In this document: positions 1-10,300 of the stretch, piece after piece
How the letters are laid out: each line of letters opens with the position of its first letter
Numbering within the stretch: the first letter of the stretch is position 1
Source: Parabacteroides goldsteinii
GTDB taxonomy: Bacteria > Bacteroidota > Bacteroidia > Bacteroidales > Tannerellaceae
DNA: 64,000 bases
Direction of reading: 5' to 3'
Assembly (NCBI RefSeq): GCF_015550595.1
Contig: NZ_JADNBB010000004.1
Coordinates: 124,001 to 188,000 of the forward strand
Position numbers and translations under genes: made by a program
The notes under the pieces: model-generated
Told to the model about the DNA's origin: nothing
The model's database searches: none
What the model saw: only the letters and a program-made list of their open reading frames with translations

Positions 1-133
1 ATTTGGGTAAAAGAGGTAATACGTATATAAATTCACTACATTTACACGTCATTATTTGTCGGCAATAATAAAGTGACAAAACGACGACCTGCTCCTGTTA
101 ATTGATAATATCTAATTTGAAGTGAAGATACAT

Positions 134-886
134 ATGGATACGGAATTTATAAACTTAACAACGGACAATCTTGCAGATGAGCATTTGTGTTGCATTATCC
201 GTACTAAAAAGCTCCATCCCGGTGTTGAGGCAAAGCGGCAATGGCTTTCTGACCGGCTGAATGAAGGCCATGTCTTTAGAAAGTTAAATGCAAAGGTTAC
301 GGTTTTCATAGAGTATGCCCCTTTGGAAACAGCCTGGGTTCCTATAACGGGTGATAACTATTATTATATCTATTGCTTATGGATTTTGGGTAGTTACAAA
401 GGGAAAGGGTATGGGAAATCGCTGATGGAGTATTGTATAGCCGATGCCAAAAAAAAGGGTAAATCCGGTATTTGTATGCTTGGAGCAAAAAAACAAAAAT
501 CCTGGCTTTCCGACCAGTCGTTTGCAAAGAAGTTCGGCTTTGAGGCTGTTGATGTTACCGATAATGGATATGAATTGCTGGCACTCTCTTTTGACGGAAC
601 AAAGCCGACGTTTGCGCAAAATGTCAGGAAACAAATGATTGAAAGTAAAGAACTGACAATTTATTATGATATGCAGTGTCCTTATATCGATCAAAAAATC
701 GGAATTGTCAGACAGTATTGTGAAATGAATGATGTTCCTGTATCTTTCATCCAAGTGGATACGCTGCAAAAAGCCAAGGAGCTACCTTGCGTTTTCAACA
801 ACTGGGCAGTGTTTTATAAAGGACATTTTGAGACGGTGAATTTATTACAGGATGTCGCCAGCTTAATGAGAATACTCAAAAAGTAA
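134..886 (+). CDS. GNAT-family N-acetyltransferase with YoaP-like C-terminal domain
   Basis: Predicted cytoplasmic acyltransferase of about 250 residues. The N-terminal half has a GNAT fold with the acetyl-CoA-binding loop (GKGYGKSLME) near residue 95. The C-terminal third, with a CPYIDQKIG segment, resembles the thioredoxin-like YoaP domain fused to some GNAT proteins. The substrate is unknown. I chose the ATG at 134; an in-frame GTG at 122 would add four residues. There is no strong Shine-Dalgarno site. It lies upstream of an antitoxin-like gene with a 72-bp gap and there is no sign of a shared function. The GNAT call is firm; the YoaP-type tail is from recognition of the family pattern. 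Confidence 0.8.
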   Translation: MDTEFINLTTDNLADEHLCCIIRTKKLHPGVEAKRQWLSDRLNEGHVFRKLNAKVTVFIEYAPLETAWVPITGDNYYYIYCLWILGSYKGKGYGKSLMEYCIADAKKKGKSGICMLGAKKQKSWLSDQSFAKKFGFEAVDVTDNGYELLALSFDGTKPTFAQNVRKQMIESKELTIYYDMQCPYIDQKIGIVRQYCEMNDVPVSFIQVDTLQKAKELPCVFNNWAVFYKGHFETVNLLQDVASLMRILKK

Positions 887-958
887 AAACGTAATTCCTG
901 CTTTTCCCTGTTGATTATTACCTCTATTGTGTATGTGATTTATAAATAAACAACAGAT

Positions 959-1270
959 ATGGCAACTGTAAGATTCGGATATACTCCAACCCATCCCGGC
1001 GAAGTGCTGAAGGACGAAATAGAATACCGTAAGATTTCACAACGGAAGCTGGCAGAGCAAATGGGCATCTCCTATAAAGCTCTCAACGACCTGCTGAACG
1101 GACGGCGCACGCTGACCATCATCACGGCTATGATGTTTGAGGCGGCATTGGATATACCCGCCGATTCACTGATGCGGCTGCAACTGAAATACAATATGCA
1201 GCAAGCGATGGGTGACCAGACCCTAATGGAGCGTTTGAACCAGATACGCAAATACGCCGCCCTGCTGTAA
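959..1270 (+). CDS. higA: HigA-family antitoxin, orphan
   Basis: Small helix-turn-helix protein of 103 residues. The opening TPTHPGEVLKDEI is the HigA/VapI signature. An XRE-type HTH follows (SQRKLAEQMGISYKALNDLL, about residues 28-47). HigA proteins neutralise the HigB mRNA interferase and repress their own operon. Normally higB lies directly upstream, but the 72 bp before this start hold no gene and the next gene upstream is an acetyltransferase. No HigB-like reading frame follows either. It therefore appears to be an orphan antitoxin, either a remnant of a module or a regulator acting elsewhere. Confidence 0.85.
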   Translation: MATVRFGYTPTHPGEVLKDEIEYRKISQRKLAEQMGISYKALNDLLNGRRTLTIITAMMFEAALDIPADSLMRLQLKYNMQQAMGDQTLMERLNQIRKYAALL

Positions 1271-1625
1271 GGCTTTGGTGTACGGAAGAAACTTTCATCG
1301 GGAATGCTAAGGGGTGATCGGTTTTTTATACAAAAAAATAAGGTTTAGACCGAAGAATAAACTCCAGGTAACTTCTTGGATGAATGTATTTCATTTCTCC
1401 TTTACGACTTGGTGTTTATATTCATACATGGAGATTGTCGTAGTGTTTGAATATGAGCATGAAGTCGGAACACACTTATTCCGCTTTTGGGTGGGATGAT
1501 AGAAAAAAGGGACTGTCCCTACTCCTGCTCCCACTGGCAAAAAGCGGACAGAAAATATCCCGAACCGAAGGATGGGCACTGATAGTAATGTATTTCTGTT
1601 ACCTGCCCTAGTTGCTCAGGGATCT
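1271..1625. other. Intergenic stretch without a recognisable gene
   Basis: About 350 bp follow the HigA gene. Short reading frames on both strands show no family signature. There are small palindromes, such as GGGAC-T-GTCCC near 1510, but no convincing gene or RNA. It may be decayed sequence between the antitoxin and the M13 peptidase remnant. Confidence 0.4.
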
Positions 1626-1659
1626 AAAAGCAGGACTCTTTGAAGGTCTTGCTTTTTTA
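1625..1659. terminator. Probable bidirectional intrinsic terminator
   Basis: A stem formed by AAAGCA/GAC and GTC/TGCTTT, with one internal mismatch, is followed on the plus strand by a run of T and has four T on the minus strand. It sits just after the minus-strand peptidase relic and may once have ended that gene. Confidence 0.5.
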
Positions 1660-1682
1660 TACCTTTGTGGCTTTCATACATA

Positions 1683-2095
1683 TTATTTTAAACGATCAGC
1701 ATGAGAAAGTTTTTTACCCAGACGTTGGATAGCTTCCAGCTGTTCTTTGACAGGAGCCATTCCGTCCTTATTCAACTTGATACTGTCGAGCCCCATTGCA
1801 TACAACATGCCGATTTTCTGGGCGACACTTCCGGCTTCCTGCGTAATTGTTCCTGATTATCTTCATTTAGCTGGTCGAATGTTCCAAAGCGTGAATACTC
1901 CGGTTTTAGAGGATTGTTCTTTATCCATCCTCCACAGGCATACTCATAAAAATCAGTACCGGGAGCTACTGTTGTGTCCAGATTTGCCAGCTTGATAGCG
2001 TCCACTTTTGCAGTTTCCTTCACAGGTGATTTACTGTACCCCGCCATTGCCATCATACCGACAGCAACCAATGGAATTACTATTAACTTCTTAAT
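1683..2095 (-). pseudogene. M13-family metallopeptidase relic (N-terminal part only)
   Basis: On the minus strand a signal peptide (IPLVAVGMMAMAGYS) leads into VAPGTDFYEYACGGWIKNNP, the N-terminal signature of M13 (neprilysin/PepO-like) secreted zinc peptidases. After NQEQLR the frame shifts. A second frame continues with EAGSVAQKIGMLYAMGLDS and ends at TAA (1683-1685). By family comparison about ten codons appear deleted at the break. The start position reads ATT (2093-2095) instead of ATG. M13 peptidases are around 670 residues, and here the HExxH catalytic domain is absent. The gene is dead. Confidence 0.85.
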
Positions 2096-2716
2096 TTTTG
2101 TTCAACGTTTACTTGAATTATGCCGCAAAGGTACATAAATTCAGATAAATAGAACCGATTTTAGCCTAATATGACAGGGTAACCGCACCAAAATAATTTT
2201 ACTCAGATGGAACCTTGTATATCAGGATTCACATCCATATCTTTATAAACTCCTATCTATCGGCAATTTATATAAAGATTTTGAATTGAAGTGGAAGACC
2301 GACTTTTACCTGATCGGAGTAAGGAATTCCACAATCGCCTCTTGTCTGCTTGAACAGATGTTTCCGACTTTGTCGCAAAAAAGATCTTCTTATCTGTCAG
2401 GAGTCACAACAGGTGCTTCACCCGTCAAATATGCAGAAGCTTTATAACCAGTTTTTTTAGCCAAATATCTACAAAAATCCGACAAAAAACACATTTGCAT
2501 ATTCGGTATCTTTTCTATTTTTGGACATTCCAAAGAATAAGAAAAATACACATATGCAAAAACAACGGATGGAGTCGCGTAAACTATATCTAATCATCCT
2601 TCAGGACATCATGAATGGAGGCGAGATCATTTTCCAAATGACTTCCACCCCTACAAAAAAGGCTGTTCACGGGAGAAGAAAAGTCGTATTCACTGATACA
2701 ATAAATATATACACAT
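2096..2716. other. Long intergenic region with a promoter near its right end
   Basis: About 620 bp lie between the peptidase relic and the lipoprotein gene. The first 380 bp show nothing I can assign. A good Bacteroidetes-type promoter lies at 2494-2523, which would give the next gene a leader of about 190 nt. That leader contains a possible short reading frame beginning at ATG 2554 and overlapping the start of the next gene. Its function is unknown. Confidence 0.5.
2494..2523 (+). promoter_or_regulatory. Bacteroidetes-type promoter
   Basis: TTTG at 2494-2497 and TATTTTTG at 2516-2523 are separated by 18 bp. This is close to the Bacteroidetes primary-sigma consensus (TTTG, about 19-21 bp, TAnnTTTG). 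It should drive the lipoprotein gene at 2717. Confidence 0.55.
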
Positions 2717-4369
2717 ATGAAATCACTTACAATTAACTATCTTTCAATTCTTTTATGTGTACAGGTATTTTTTGCCTGTACATCCCATGTAAAAAAATCT
2801 CCCGAACGGAAGTTTAGGATCATCCATAATAACGATGGTACAGACTTGTTGGGAAACCGTTGGTTCAAATACCGTCCGCTAACGCTTGCCGACCTCGACT
2901 CCAGTGTCGATATGGTTGCAAACTCGCAGGTAACAACCTACATGATGTGTTCCGGCAGCGACTTTTTTTATGTCCGGTCCAAATATGGGCACGTGATTGG
3001 AGACGACCTGAACGGGACACTAGATTGCGGTTGCGATACGGCTCAATATAACTCCTTCCGTAAATACTACCAAAACCACTTGAACCTGGAAAAAGAAGGG
3101 ACAGATATCATTGCCCATACTTTAAAAAGAGCGAAAGAAAAAGGAATGGAAACATTTATCACCTATCGGATGAACGACCTGCATTTCAATGATACGACTA
3201 CCCATTGTCCGATCTGGTACACCGACTTCTGGATTCAGCATCCGGAATACTGGCTGAACGACACGACGCAAGGTTATAACAGCGGCGGAGCCTTTGACTT
3301 TGCCATAAAGGAAGTGCGTGACCGCAAGCTGGCGATTATTTCCGAACAATTAGAGAACTATGCCGACATAATCGACGGATACGACCTCGACTTTATGCGT
3401 TTTATCGTTTACTTCCAATCTGGGACGGGACCACAGAACGCACCGCTTATGACACAATTAGTAAAAGATATCCGTCAAAAGGTAGATGAAGTTTCGGCCA
3501 AGCAGGGCAGAAAGATTTTACTATCCGCACGTGTAGCACCGACAGTCGAGCAAAACATGATGAAAGGATTGGATATACGTGAATGGCTACGCCTCGGACT
3601 GCTGGACTTTATCAGTACAGGTGTCCATTGGAGGGGAGATCCCGCAATGCCGGTAGCCAAGTTCCGGGAAGAGATTGGGAAAGACCTCAATATTCCGTTC
3701 TACAGTTCTATTGACGACGGGGGATACCGCCCACGGGAATTCTGGTCACACGGGATGCACAGGGGTATGTGTTCTCACATTCTCTCGCAGGGGGCAGATG
3801 GAATCTATCTGTTTAATTATTATTTTGGCGCATTTAATTCCGAACATGACGGGAAACTATACCTGGAAGATGGTGGTCAAGTTTGCCGGATCATGATGCC
3901 GGAACTACTTCAAGAATTAGGATCACTGGAAACACTGAAAGGACGTAACAAAATCTATGCTTTGTCGGATGGCGTTGTCCAGTACAATATAAAACCCGAT
4001 TCTCCTCTCCCTCTAAAAATAAGGAAAGGAGATCAAAAAGAAGCGGATATTTATATAGGCGATACTGTAGAAGAAGGCTATCCGGAAGAAGCAATCCTAT
4101 TTATTCGTACTAATCATCCGATTGCTTGCCGGTTGACAGTAAACGGGGAAACAGTTAAAAAAGAAATGCCGGCCTACACCCGCCTTTACGACAGGGAACG
4201 TGGTTTGGATGGGGAAGAAAAAGAATATGCCTTTATCCTGCCAGACAAAATCCTCAAGCAAGGATATAACCGCATCGGATTTCGCTCCGAAGACGAAAAT
4301 ACGTTCACTGTTAAACGGATAGAGATAGCCCTCAAATACGGAGACGTAAAAACGCACGGATATTTCTAA
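2717..4369 (+). CDS. Secreted lipoprotein, glycoside-hydrolase-like TIM barrel
   Basis: Predicted lipoprotein of 550 residues with a hydrophobic leader ending in VFFAC (lipobox Cys21). The body reads like a (beta/alpha)8 hydrolase of the GHL10/DUF187-type group. Visible barrel strands are THCPIWYTDFW, IIDGYDLDFMRF (about residue 220), FISTGVHWRGDP and DGIYLFNYYFG. DLDFMRF places acidic residues at the end of a strand, as in retaining hydrolases. The last ~100 residues look like a beta domain (ACRLTVNGETV). No transporter is adjacent and the substrate cannot be told. A terminator follows. Hydrolase identity is inferred from fold pattern only. Confidence 0.6.
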   Translation: MKSLTINYLSILLCVQVFFACTSHVKKSPERKFRIIHNNDGTDLLGNRWFKYRPLTLADLDSSVDMVANSQVTTYMMCSGSDFFYVRSKYGHVIGDDLNGTLDCGCDTAQYNSFRKYYQNHLNLEKEGTDIIAHTLKRAKEKGMETFITYRMNDLHFNDTTTHCPIWYTDFWIQHPEYWLNDTTQGYNSGGAFDFAIKEVRDRKLAIISEQLENYADIIDGYDLDFMRFIVYFQSGTGPQNAPLMTQLVKDIRQKVDEVSAKQGRKILLSARVAPTVEQNMMKGLDIREWLRLGLLDFISTGVHWRGDPAMPVAKFREEIGKDLNIPFYSSIDDGGYRPREFWSHGMHRGMCSHILSQGADGIYLFNYYFGAFNSEHDGKLYLEDGGQVCRIMMPELLQELGSLETLKGRNKIYALSDGVVQYNIKPDSPLPLKIRKGDQKEADIYIGDTVEEGYPEEAILFIRTNHPIACRLTVNGETVKKEMPAYTRLYDRERGLDGEEKEYAFILPDKILKQGYNRIGFRSEDENTFTVKRIEIALKYGDVKTHGYF

Positions 4370-4460
4370 AGCCATCTTTATCACAAAGAAAAATCATAAA
4401 AGGTTAGTAATAAAACACCGGTTAAAATCATTGGACAAATAAACGTAAGTTTTATAGTAC

Positions 4461-4497
4461 AAGGGAATGTGTCATAATTCGTTACATTCCCTTTTAT
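4461..4497 (+). terminator. Intrinsic terminator
   Basis: Perfect 10-bp inverted repeat, AAGGGAATGT at 4461-4470 and its complement at 4484-4493, followed by a T-rich tract. It ends the lipoprotein transcript. Confidence 0.75.
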
Positions 4498-4616
4498 AAA
4501 ATCCTAGCTAAAAGGAAAGAAGGTGTCAAAATGATAATGGATAATGTTAAAAAGTGAGGGATGTATTTGTTCATATTACTTATTTTTGTCCGGTCAAATA
4601 AAGATTTTGAAAGGAA

Positions 4617-6227
4617 ATGAAGAAAAAAGTATATAAGGTAATCATTTGCCTTTGTTGTGTTGCGACGTCTCTCTCAGCCCAGGATTATGTAGTCGAATTG
4701 ACAAATCCAGATGAAAGTTGTACAAGTATCGCTGTAGGTAAATTGGCGACGACCGATGGTTCGGTAATGACCTCCCAGACTTGTGACGGAACCTCGCGTA
4801 CTTGGATGGAAGTAGTGCCTGCACAGAACTGGCCGGATACGGCAAAACTCGATATCTACTGGGATCTACGCCACACGGAAAGCAAAAACGACCGTTTGGG
4901 AGTTAAACTGAAAGGTTCTATTCCGCAGGTCTCTTATACGTTTGCTTTCCTGAATACTGGTTATCCTTGCATGAATGAGAAACAATTGGCGATGGGCGAG
5001 ACAACTATCGTTGGACGTAAGGAACTACGCAATCCGAATGGTTTGTTTCATATCGAGGATTTGCAGGGGATTGCTTTGCAGCGTTGCAGTACGGCACGTG
5101 AAGCTGTTTTGCTGATGGGGCGTTTAGCGGAGCAATACGGCTATTGTGACGGTGGGGAATGCCTGACGGTTGCCGATAAAAAGGAACTTTGGTTTTTCGA
5201 GATTACAGGTGCGGGGCCGAAAGATATGGGAGCTTTGTGGGTTGCCCAACGCATACCGGACGACCATGTGACGGTTTCGGCCAATACGCCTCGTATTTCC
5301 GATGTCGATTTCAAGGATAAGGATAATTTTATGTATAGCGAGAGATTGAAAGAGAAGGCTCGTCAATTAGGATATTGGGATGGGATAGAACCTTTCAAGT
5401 TTTGGAAGGTTATCCATGAAACGGGGAAGAAGCCTTTTACTATCCGCGACTTTTTTGTTTTGAAAACGCTAGCTCCTTCTTTGAACCTGACGATGGATAT
5501 GGGGGAGCTTCCTTTATCTGTCAAGCCCGAACGGAAAATCTCTTTGACGGATATGAACCGTCTGTTGCGTGAAACGTATGAGGGAACGGAGTGGGACATG
5601 ACTAAAGATATGATGGTAACGAAGAAGATCAAAGATAAAGACGGGACCGAACGCGATACGACGTATAAAAGCCCGTTGGCTCAAAACTGGATGACAAACG
5701 ACATGTTTGAGTTTTTGAATGCGCAACGAGGTGAAAAAAAGATAGAGAAACAGCGGACGATATCGGTTGTTTGGTGTGCTTATTCGTTTGTAATCCAGTG
5801 CCGTGATTGGTTGCCCGATGAGGTGGGAGGCGTTTGCTGGTGGTCGGAAGATAATCCGGGCGAGAGCCCACGTGTCCCGTTGTTTGCCGGGATGACGGAT
5901 GTTCCTGAGAGTTTTAAGGTATGCGGGCATAAGCACTATCGCCTTGATGCGGCTCTTTGGACTTACCGTCGTACAAACCGTTTGGCACAGGTGAGCTGGG
6001 GGCATGGCCGCAAATTGATTGAACCAGCCGTTATCTCCTTCGAGCGGAAAGCTGCAGATGAAATGCCTTTAGTTGAGGACAAGGTCTCGGTTCTTATTCG
6101 GGAAGGCAAAAAGGAGGAAGCCCAAGCATATCTTACCCGTTACTCTTTCGAGTTTATTTACTCGACTCTTCGTTGCTGGGAGGAGATGGAAGGACAACTT
6201 TGGCATAAGTTCGGGAGAGGATTTTGA
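4617..6227 (+). CDS. C69-family dipeptidase, secreted
   Basis: Predicted N-terminal-nucleophile dipeptidase of the PepD/C69 family, 536 residues, near usual length. A signal peptide (CCVATSLSAQ) is followed by ESCTSIAVGKLATTDGS. Cys35 is the expected catalytic cysteine, exposed after removal of the leader; family members cleave a broad range of dipeptides. Later family motifs include SANTPRISDVDF and the C-terminal RRTNRLAQVSWGHG segment. A TATTTTTG promoter box lies at 4581-4588, and the gene has a terminator on each side, so it is probably monocistronic. Periplasmic peptide turnover is the likely role. Confidence 0.88.
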   Translation: MKKKVYKVIICLCCVATSLSAQDYVVELTNPDESCTSIAVGKLATTDGSVMTSQTCDGTSRTWMEVVPAQNWPDTAKLDIYWDLRHTESKNDRLGVKLKGSIPQVSYTFAFLNTGYPCMNEKQLAMGETTIVGRKELRNPNGLFHIEDLQGIALQRCSTAREAVLLMGRLAEQYGYCDGGECLTVADKKELWFFEITGAGPKDMGALWVAQRIPDDHVTVSANTPRISDVDFKDKDNFMYSERLKEKARQLGYWDGIEPFKFWKVIHETGKKPFTIRDFFVLKTLAPSLNLTMDMGELPLSVKPERKISLTDMNRLLRETYEGTEWDMTKDMMVTKKIKDKDGTERDTTYKSPLAQNWMTNDMFEFLNAQRGEKKIEKQRTISVVWCAYSFVIQCRDWLPDEVGGVCWWSEDNPGESPRVPLFAGMTDVPESFKVCGHKHYRLDAALWTYRRTNRLAQVSWGHGRKLIEPAVISFERKAADEMPLVEDKVSVLIREGKKEEAQAYLTRYSFEFIYSTLRCWEEMEGQLWHKFGRGF

Positions 6228-6248
6228 TTGATCCTCTCCTATTTTTAT
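6214..6248. terminator. Bidirectional terminator between convergent genes
   Basis: GGAGAGGAT (6214-6222) pairs with ATCCTCTCC (6231-6239) across the stop codon of the dipeptidase gene, followed by a T-rich run. The AraC gene converges from the other side and can share it. Confidence 0.7.
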
Positions 6249-6254
6249 TTTAGG

Positions 6255-7163
6255 CTATAGATTTTTGTCCCTTTGTATCTTAACATGTTTTCTATATGAG
6301 ATGGGGCTTACGCCTGTTTTTTTTCGGAAGAAGAAAGAAAAATAATCTGGAGATTCGAAATTCAGTTTGGCAGAAATGTCTTGGATGGACATTTCCGTAC
6401 TGTCTAACAATTCTTTGATTTTGTTAATTTTCAATTGTAAGATGTATTGGTGTGGGGTAATCCCTACATATTTCTTAAAAAATTTTCTAAAATTGGAGTA
6501 GCTCATGTTTATTGCTTTGGCAATGTCTTCCGATGTGAAATTTTCATAAACGTTTTCCCGCATCAGCATACAGGCTTTTTGCATTTTTTGTATGGCTTCC
6601 GTCCCATAGTCTTGGGTTTTATTTATTGAATAAATTAAGCTGATAATGTGTAAAGCGGTTCCGCCGAGTAACACTTGGAAAGCAGGTTTTTCTGCCATGG
6701 CAGAATCAATCATTTCATTCAAATGATTGATTAATAATCTATTTATACCAATATGAAATATCGGATTTGTGTAGTTTACTATTTTTCGTAACAGATTATC
6801 AAAATAGGGTCCGCTAAGGGTGAAGTAATATTCGTCCCATCCGATCTCTGCTATCGGATGATGGGTGTGCCATTGTTTGGGAAAAATGAAAAAAACATCC
6901 CCTTCGGATATTTTGGACATGGGACAGTTTGAAGATATGAAAATTCCTTCTCCCCTGGTTACGTACACTAATACAAATTCATCGATAATCCTTCCTTTTT
7001 CAGGATTGAAGGTGTATTTGGCTGAATGTCCTTTTAAAGGATAATTTTCGTTGGGCCTGATAGATTGGAAACCTATGCTGCTGATAGAAATTCCCCATGT
7101 TGTTTCGTTGTCGTTTGTGGGCAAGTACTTGATAATGTTGTGTTTGTTGCGATTGGAATACAT
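6255..7163 (-). CDS. AraC-family transcriptional regulator of PUL 1
   Basis: 302-residue regulator with an N-terminal cupin-like sensor (EFVLVYVTRGEGIF, DVFFIFPKQWHTHHP) and a C-terminal pair of HTH motifs (SEDIAKAINMSYSNFRKFFKKYVG, about residue 215, then IQDISAKLNFESPDYFSFFFRKKTG). It is cytoplasmic and probably senses a mono- or oligosaccharide made from pectin. It is divergent from the PUL 1 susC, with 187 bp between them that should hold the operator. It takes the place of the hybrid two-component or ECF regulators used in many PULs. The family call is firm; the target is inferred from position. Confidence 0.9.
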   Translation of the reverse strand: MYSNRNKHNIIKYLPTNDNETTWGISISSIGFQSIRPNENYPLKGHSAKYTFNPEKGRIIDEFVLVYVTRGEGIFISSNCPMSKISEGDVFFIFPKQWHTHHPIAEIGWDEYYFTLSGPYFDNLLRKIVNYTNPIFHIGINRLLINHLNEMIDSAMAEKPAFQVLLGGTALHIISLIYSINKTQDYGTEAIQKMQKACMLMRENVYENFTSEDIAKAINMSYSNFRKFFKKYVGITPHQYILQLKINKIKELLDSTEMSIQDISAKLNFESPDYFSFFFRKKTGVSPISYRKHVKIQRDKNL

Positions 7164-7224
7164 AAGTATATATTGTTTGAGATTCTTTCCCAGCCTGTTT
7201 TTCCATAGATAGAAACAATTTTCG

Positions 7225-7255
7225 CAAATATAAAAAAAATATCATTTAGGACAAA
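7225..7255 (-). promoter_or_regulatory. Promoter of the AraC regulator
   Basis: On the minus strand TTTG (7255-7252), exactly 19 bp, then TATATTTG (7232-7225). This matches the Bacteroidetes consensus. It lies about 60 bp upstream of the AraC start codon. Confidence 0.65.
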
Positions 7256-7350
7256 ATTATACAAAAAAATATCATATTTCCATGTAGATGCAGAAGCAGA
7301 ATCTGGATTTTTGCAGTAAATTTTGTTAAACAAAAATAATATATGAATTT

Positions 7351-10300
7351 ATGAAAGATCGTATTCTGCTTTTGCTATGTTTTCTACTGTGTGGGATACA
7401 AGCTTTTGCCCAGATTTCAGTATCGGGAAAAGTGGTGGATGCCGGTAGTTTTGAATTGCCGGGAGTAAACATTTCCGTGAAGGGACAGACGATCGGCACT
7501 ATGACTGGTGCCGATGGTACGTTTACGCTCCCTGGTGTTCCGGGGAGTAATTCTGTGTTGGTTTTTTCTTATGTCGGATTTAAGACACAAGAAGTGACAG
7601 TTGGTAATCAGCGAATGATCAATGTCACGTTATTGGAAGATTCTGAACAACTGGAAGAGGTTGTTGTGGTTGGTTACGGAACGGCACGTAAGAAAGATGT
7701 GTCGGGAGCTATTTCCAATGTGAAATTTTCTGATAGTGATATTACCGCTTTACCTAATCCGAATGCGATTGCTGCGTTGTCAAGTAAAGTGGCTGGTTTG
7801 AAATATGCTCCGACAAGCAGTGCTGGTGCTAATAATATGGGGACTATGACTTTGCGTGGTAAGAATGCAATTCCGGCAGATGTTTCTTCTGACAAGCAAA
7901 GTGTGAATCAGCCTTTGCTTATTGTTGATGGCGTCATTTCTTTTGGTGGTATTAATGAGATCAATACCAATGATGTCCAGAGTATTGATGTGTTGAAAGA
8001 TGCTTCGGCTGCTGCAATTTATGGATCTCGTGCAGCGAATGGTGTAATCATTATTACGACTAAGAAAGGTAGAAGTGAAACGCCGACTATCAATGTTAAT
8101 ACGAACTGGAGCTTTTCGGATTGGACACGTCAGCCTAAAATGGTATCTGATGAAGAGAAGTTCATGAAAAATCGTTTTTATTCAAAACAAGCGACAGGTA
8201 GTATTCCGGGAGATGCTGTATGGTCTACTTCTTATGATAAAGCGCAATTGTTGAATACGGTTGAGTTAGATGCTTATAACGAAGGTGTTTATGCGGATTG
8301 GATCGATGAAACCTCACGTGTCGGTGTTGGCCAGAAATATGATGTGAGTGTTGCTGGTAACTCAAAGGTGGTAAATTATTATATTTCTGGGGATTATTAC
8401 CGCCAGCAAGGTATTATGAAAGGAAATGATTATGAAAAGTATAACATTCTTTCCAAATTAGATATCAAGGCAAAAGAATGGTTGACTTTCGGTTTGAAGG
8501 GTAATTTTTTGAGTTCGAAGAGTTGGGGGGTCTCTCCTCGTATTCAGAATGCAACTTGGATGTCACCTTATTCGTATATTCATGCGCGTCAGCCGGGATA
8601 TGAAAACTGGTATAATTCGAAACCGGATGGAAATGTTGCTAGTCCTTATTGGGGAACCGGTTCAAACGACTCTTATTTATGGACGGACAAAGAGGATCAT
8701 GGATTCAATATCAATGGTGTATTCTATGCACAAGTGGATTTCCCCTTTGTAAAAGGATTATCTTATCGTATTTCTTTGAATGGACAGCGTAATACAGGAA
8801 CAAGTGACCTGTTCAATAATCCCGGAATGTGGGTAGATACTGATAATACGGCGCAAATGGATGATCCTTCGCAGTTTGGATCCAGAGCCGGAGGATATTC
8901 TTATTCTTCTATTAGCGGCACTTGGAATGTTGATAACATTTTAACCTATATGAAAGATCTAGGTAAACATCATTTCGATTTGATGGCTGGTTATACTCGT
9001 GAGGCCTCTAATAATGAGTATCTCAGAACTGATTTCTCGAACTTCTCTGTTCCGACAATCTTAGGTGTCTATAAACAAGATTTGGCTTCGACGAAGACAC
9101 TCAGACGTGAACGTACACAGAGTTCTGCTCTAGCTTATTTAGGTCGTGTTAATTACAATTACAAAAACACTTACTATGCAACTTTCAATTTTCGCCGTGA
9201 TGGTTATTCTGCATTTGCGGCAGGGCATAAGTATGGTAATTTCTATGGAGCATCTGCTGCTTGGGTGATGAGTAATGAGAATTTCTTAAAAAACAATGTG
9301 GACTGGCTGGATTTCTTGAAACTTCGTTTCTCTTGGGGACAGAACGGTAGCCGTTCGGTGAGTCCGTATGCAACTGTAGCGACAGTCGGTACGACTTATA
9401 CTTGGTTTGGTGATACAGGTTCCGGTAGTGCATTTGGCCTGACACCCTCTTCATTGCCGAACCGTTCTTTGACATGGGCAACTGTTGAAAAATATAATTT
9501 AGGAGTTGATTTCGGTGTTTTGAACGGACGTTTGAATGGAAATGTAGATTTGTATGTAGGAAATACAACGGATATGTTGATGAATCGTTCCGTTCCTTAT
9601 CCTACTGGTTTCCAGTCTGCTAGCGATAATGTCGGAAAAGTAACGAACAAGGGTATTGAAATTACATTGAATTCCGTAAATATCGATGGGGACGGAAAAG
9701 AAAAATTCCGTTGGACTTCCGACTTGGTGTTTGACCTTAACCGCAACAAGATAAAGAGTTTGTATGGAAAAGATTATGAGGGTAAAGAAGCTGACGATGT
9801 TGCAAATGCTGTAGCCTATGGCTTTGATAACTATTATGCCCTGATGATCGGACATGCTATCGGTTCGGCATACGACTTGAAGAAGGTTGGTATTTTCCAA
9901 AGCCAGGAAGAAATCGACAATTATAACTGGACGAATCCGGAAACAGGTGAGGTAAGCAAAATTCAACCCGATGCCGTTCCTGGTGATTTGAAATTCCTTG
10001 ATTATAATAACGATGGTAAGATTTCCGGAGATGACCGTCATTGGATCGGCGACATGGATCCGTTGTTTACAGTTAATTTTGGTAACACGTTGAGTTATAA
10101 AAATTTTTCTTTGTATTTCAACTTCCGCTGGATGCAGGGTAACGATACCCACTTTTTAGGATATGATCCGAATGCTTTCGGAACGAATATGTCCAACGGT
10201 GCTCAGTTGGATGCTGTTAACCCGTGGACTGCCGATAACCATTCCGACAAATATCCGCGTTACGGATATAGTAATTCGTTGAACTATTTGTATTGGAACT

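Noticed and set aside
1314-1579. A HigB toxin or other small gene downstream of HigA
   Set aside because: Frames on both strands lack RelE/HigB features and have no ribosome-binding site.
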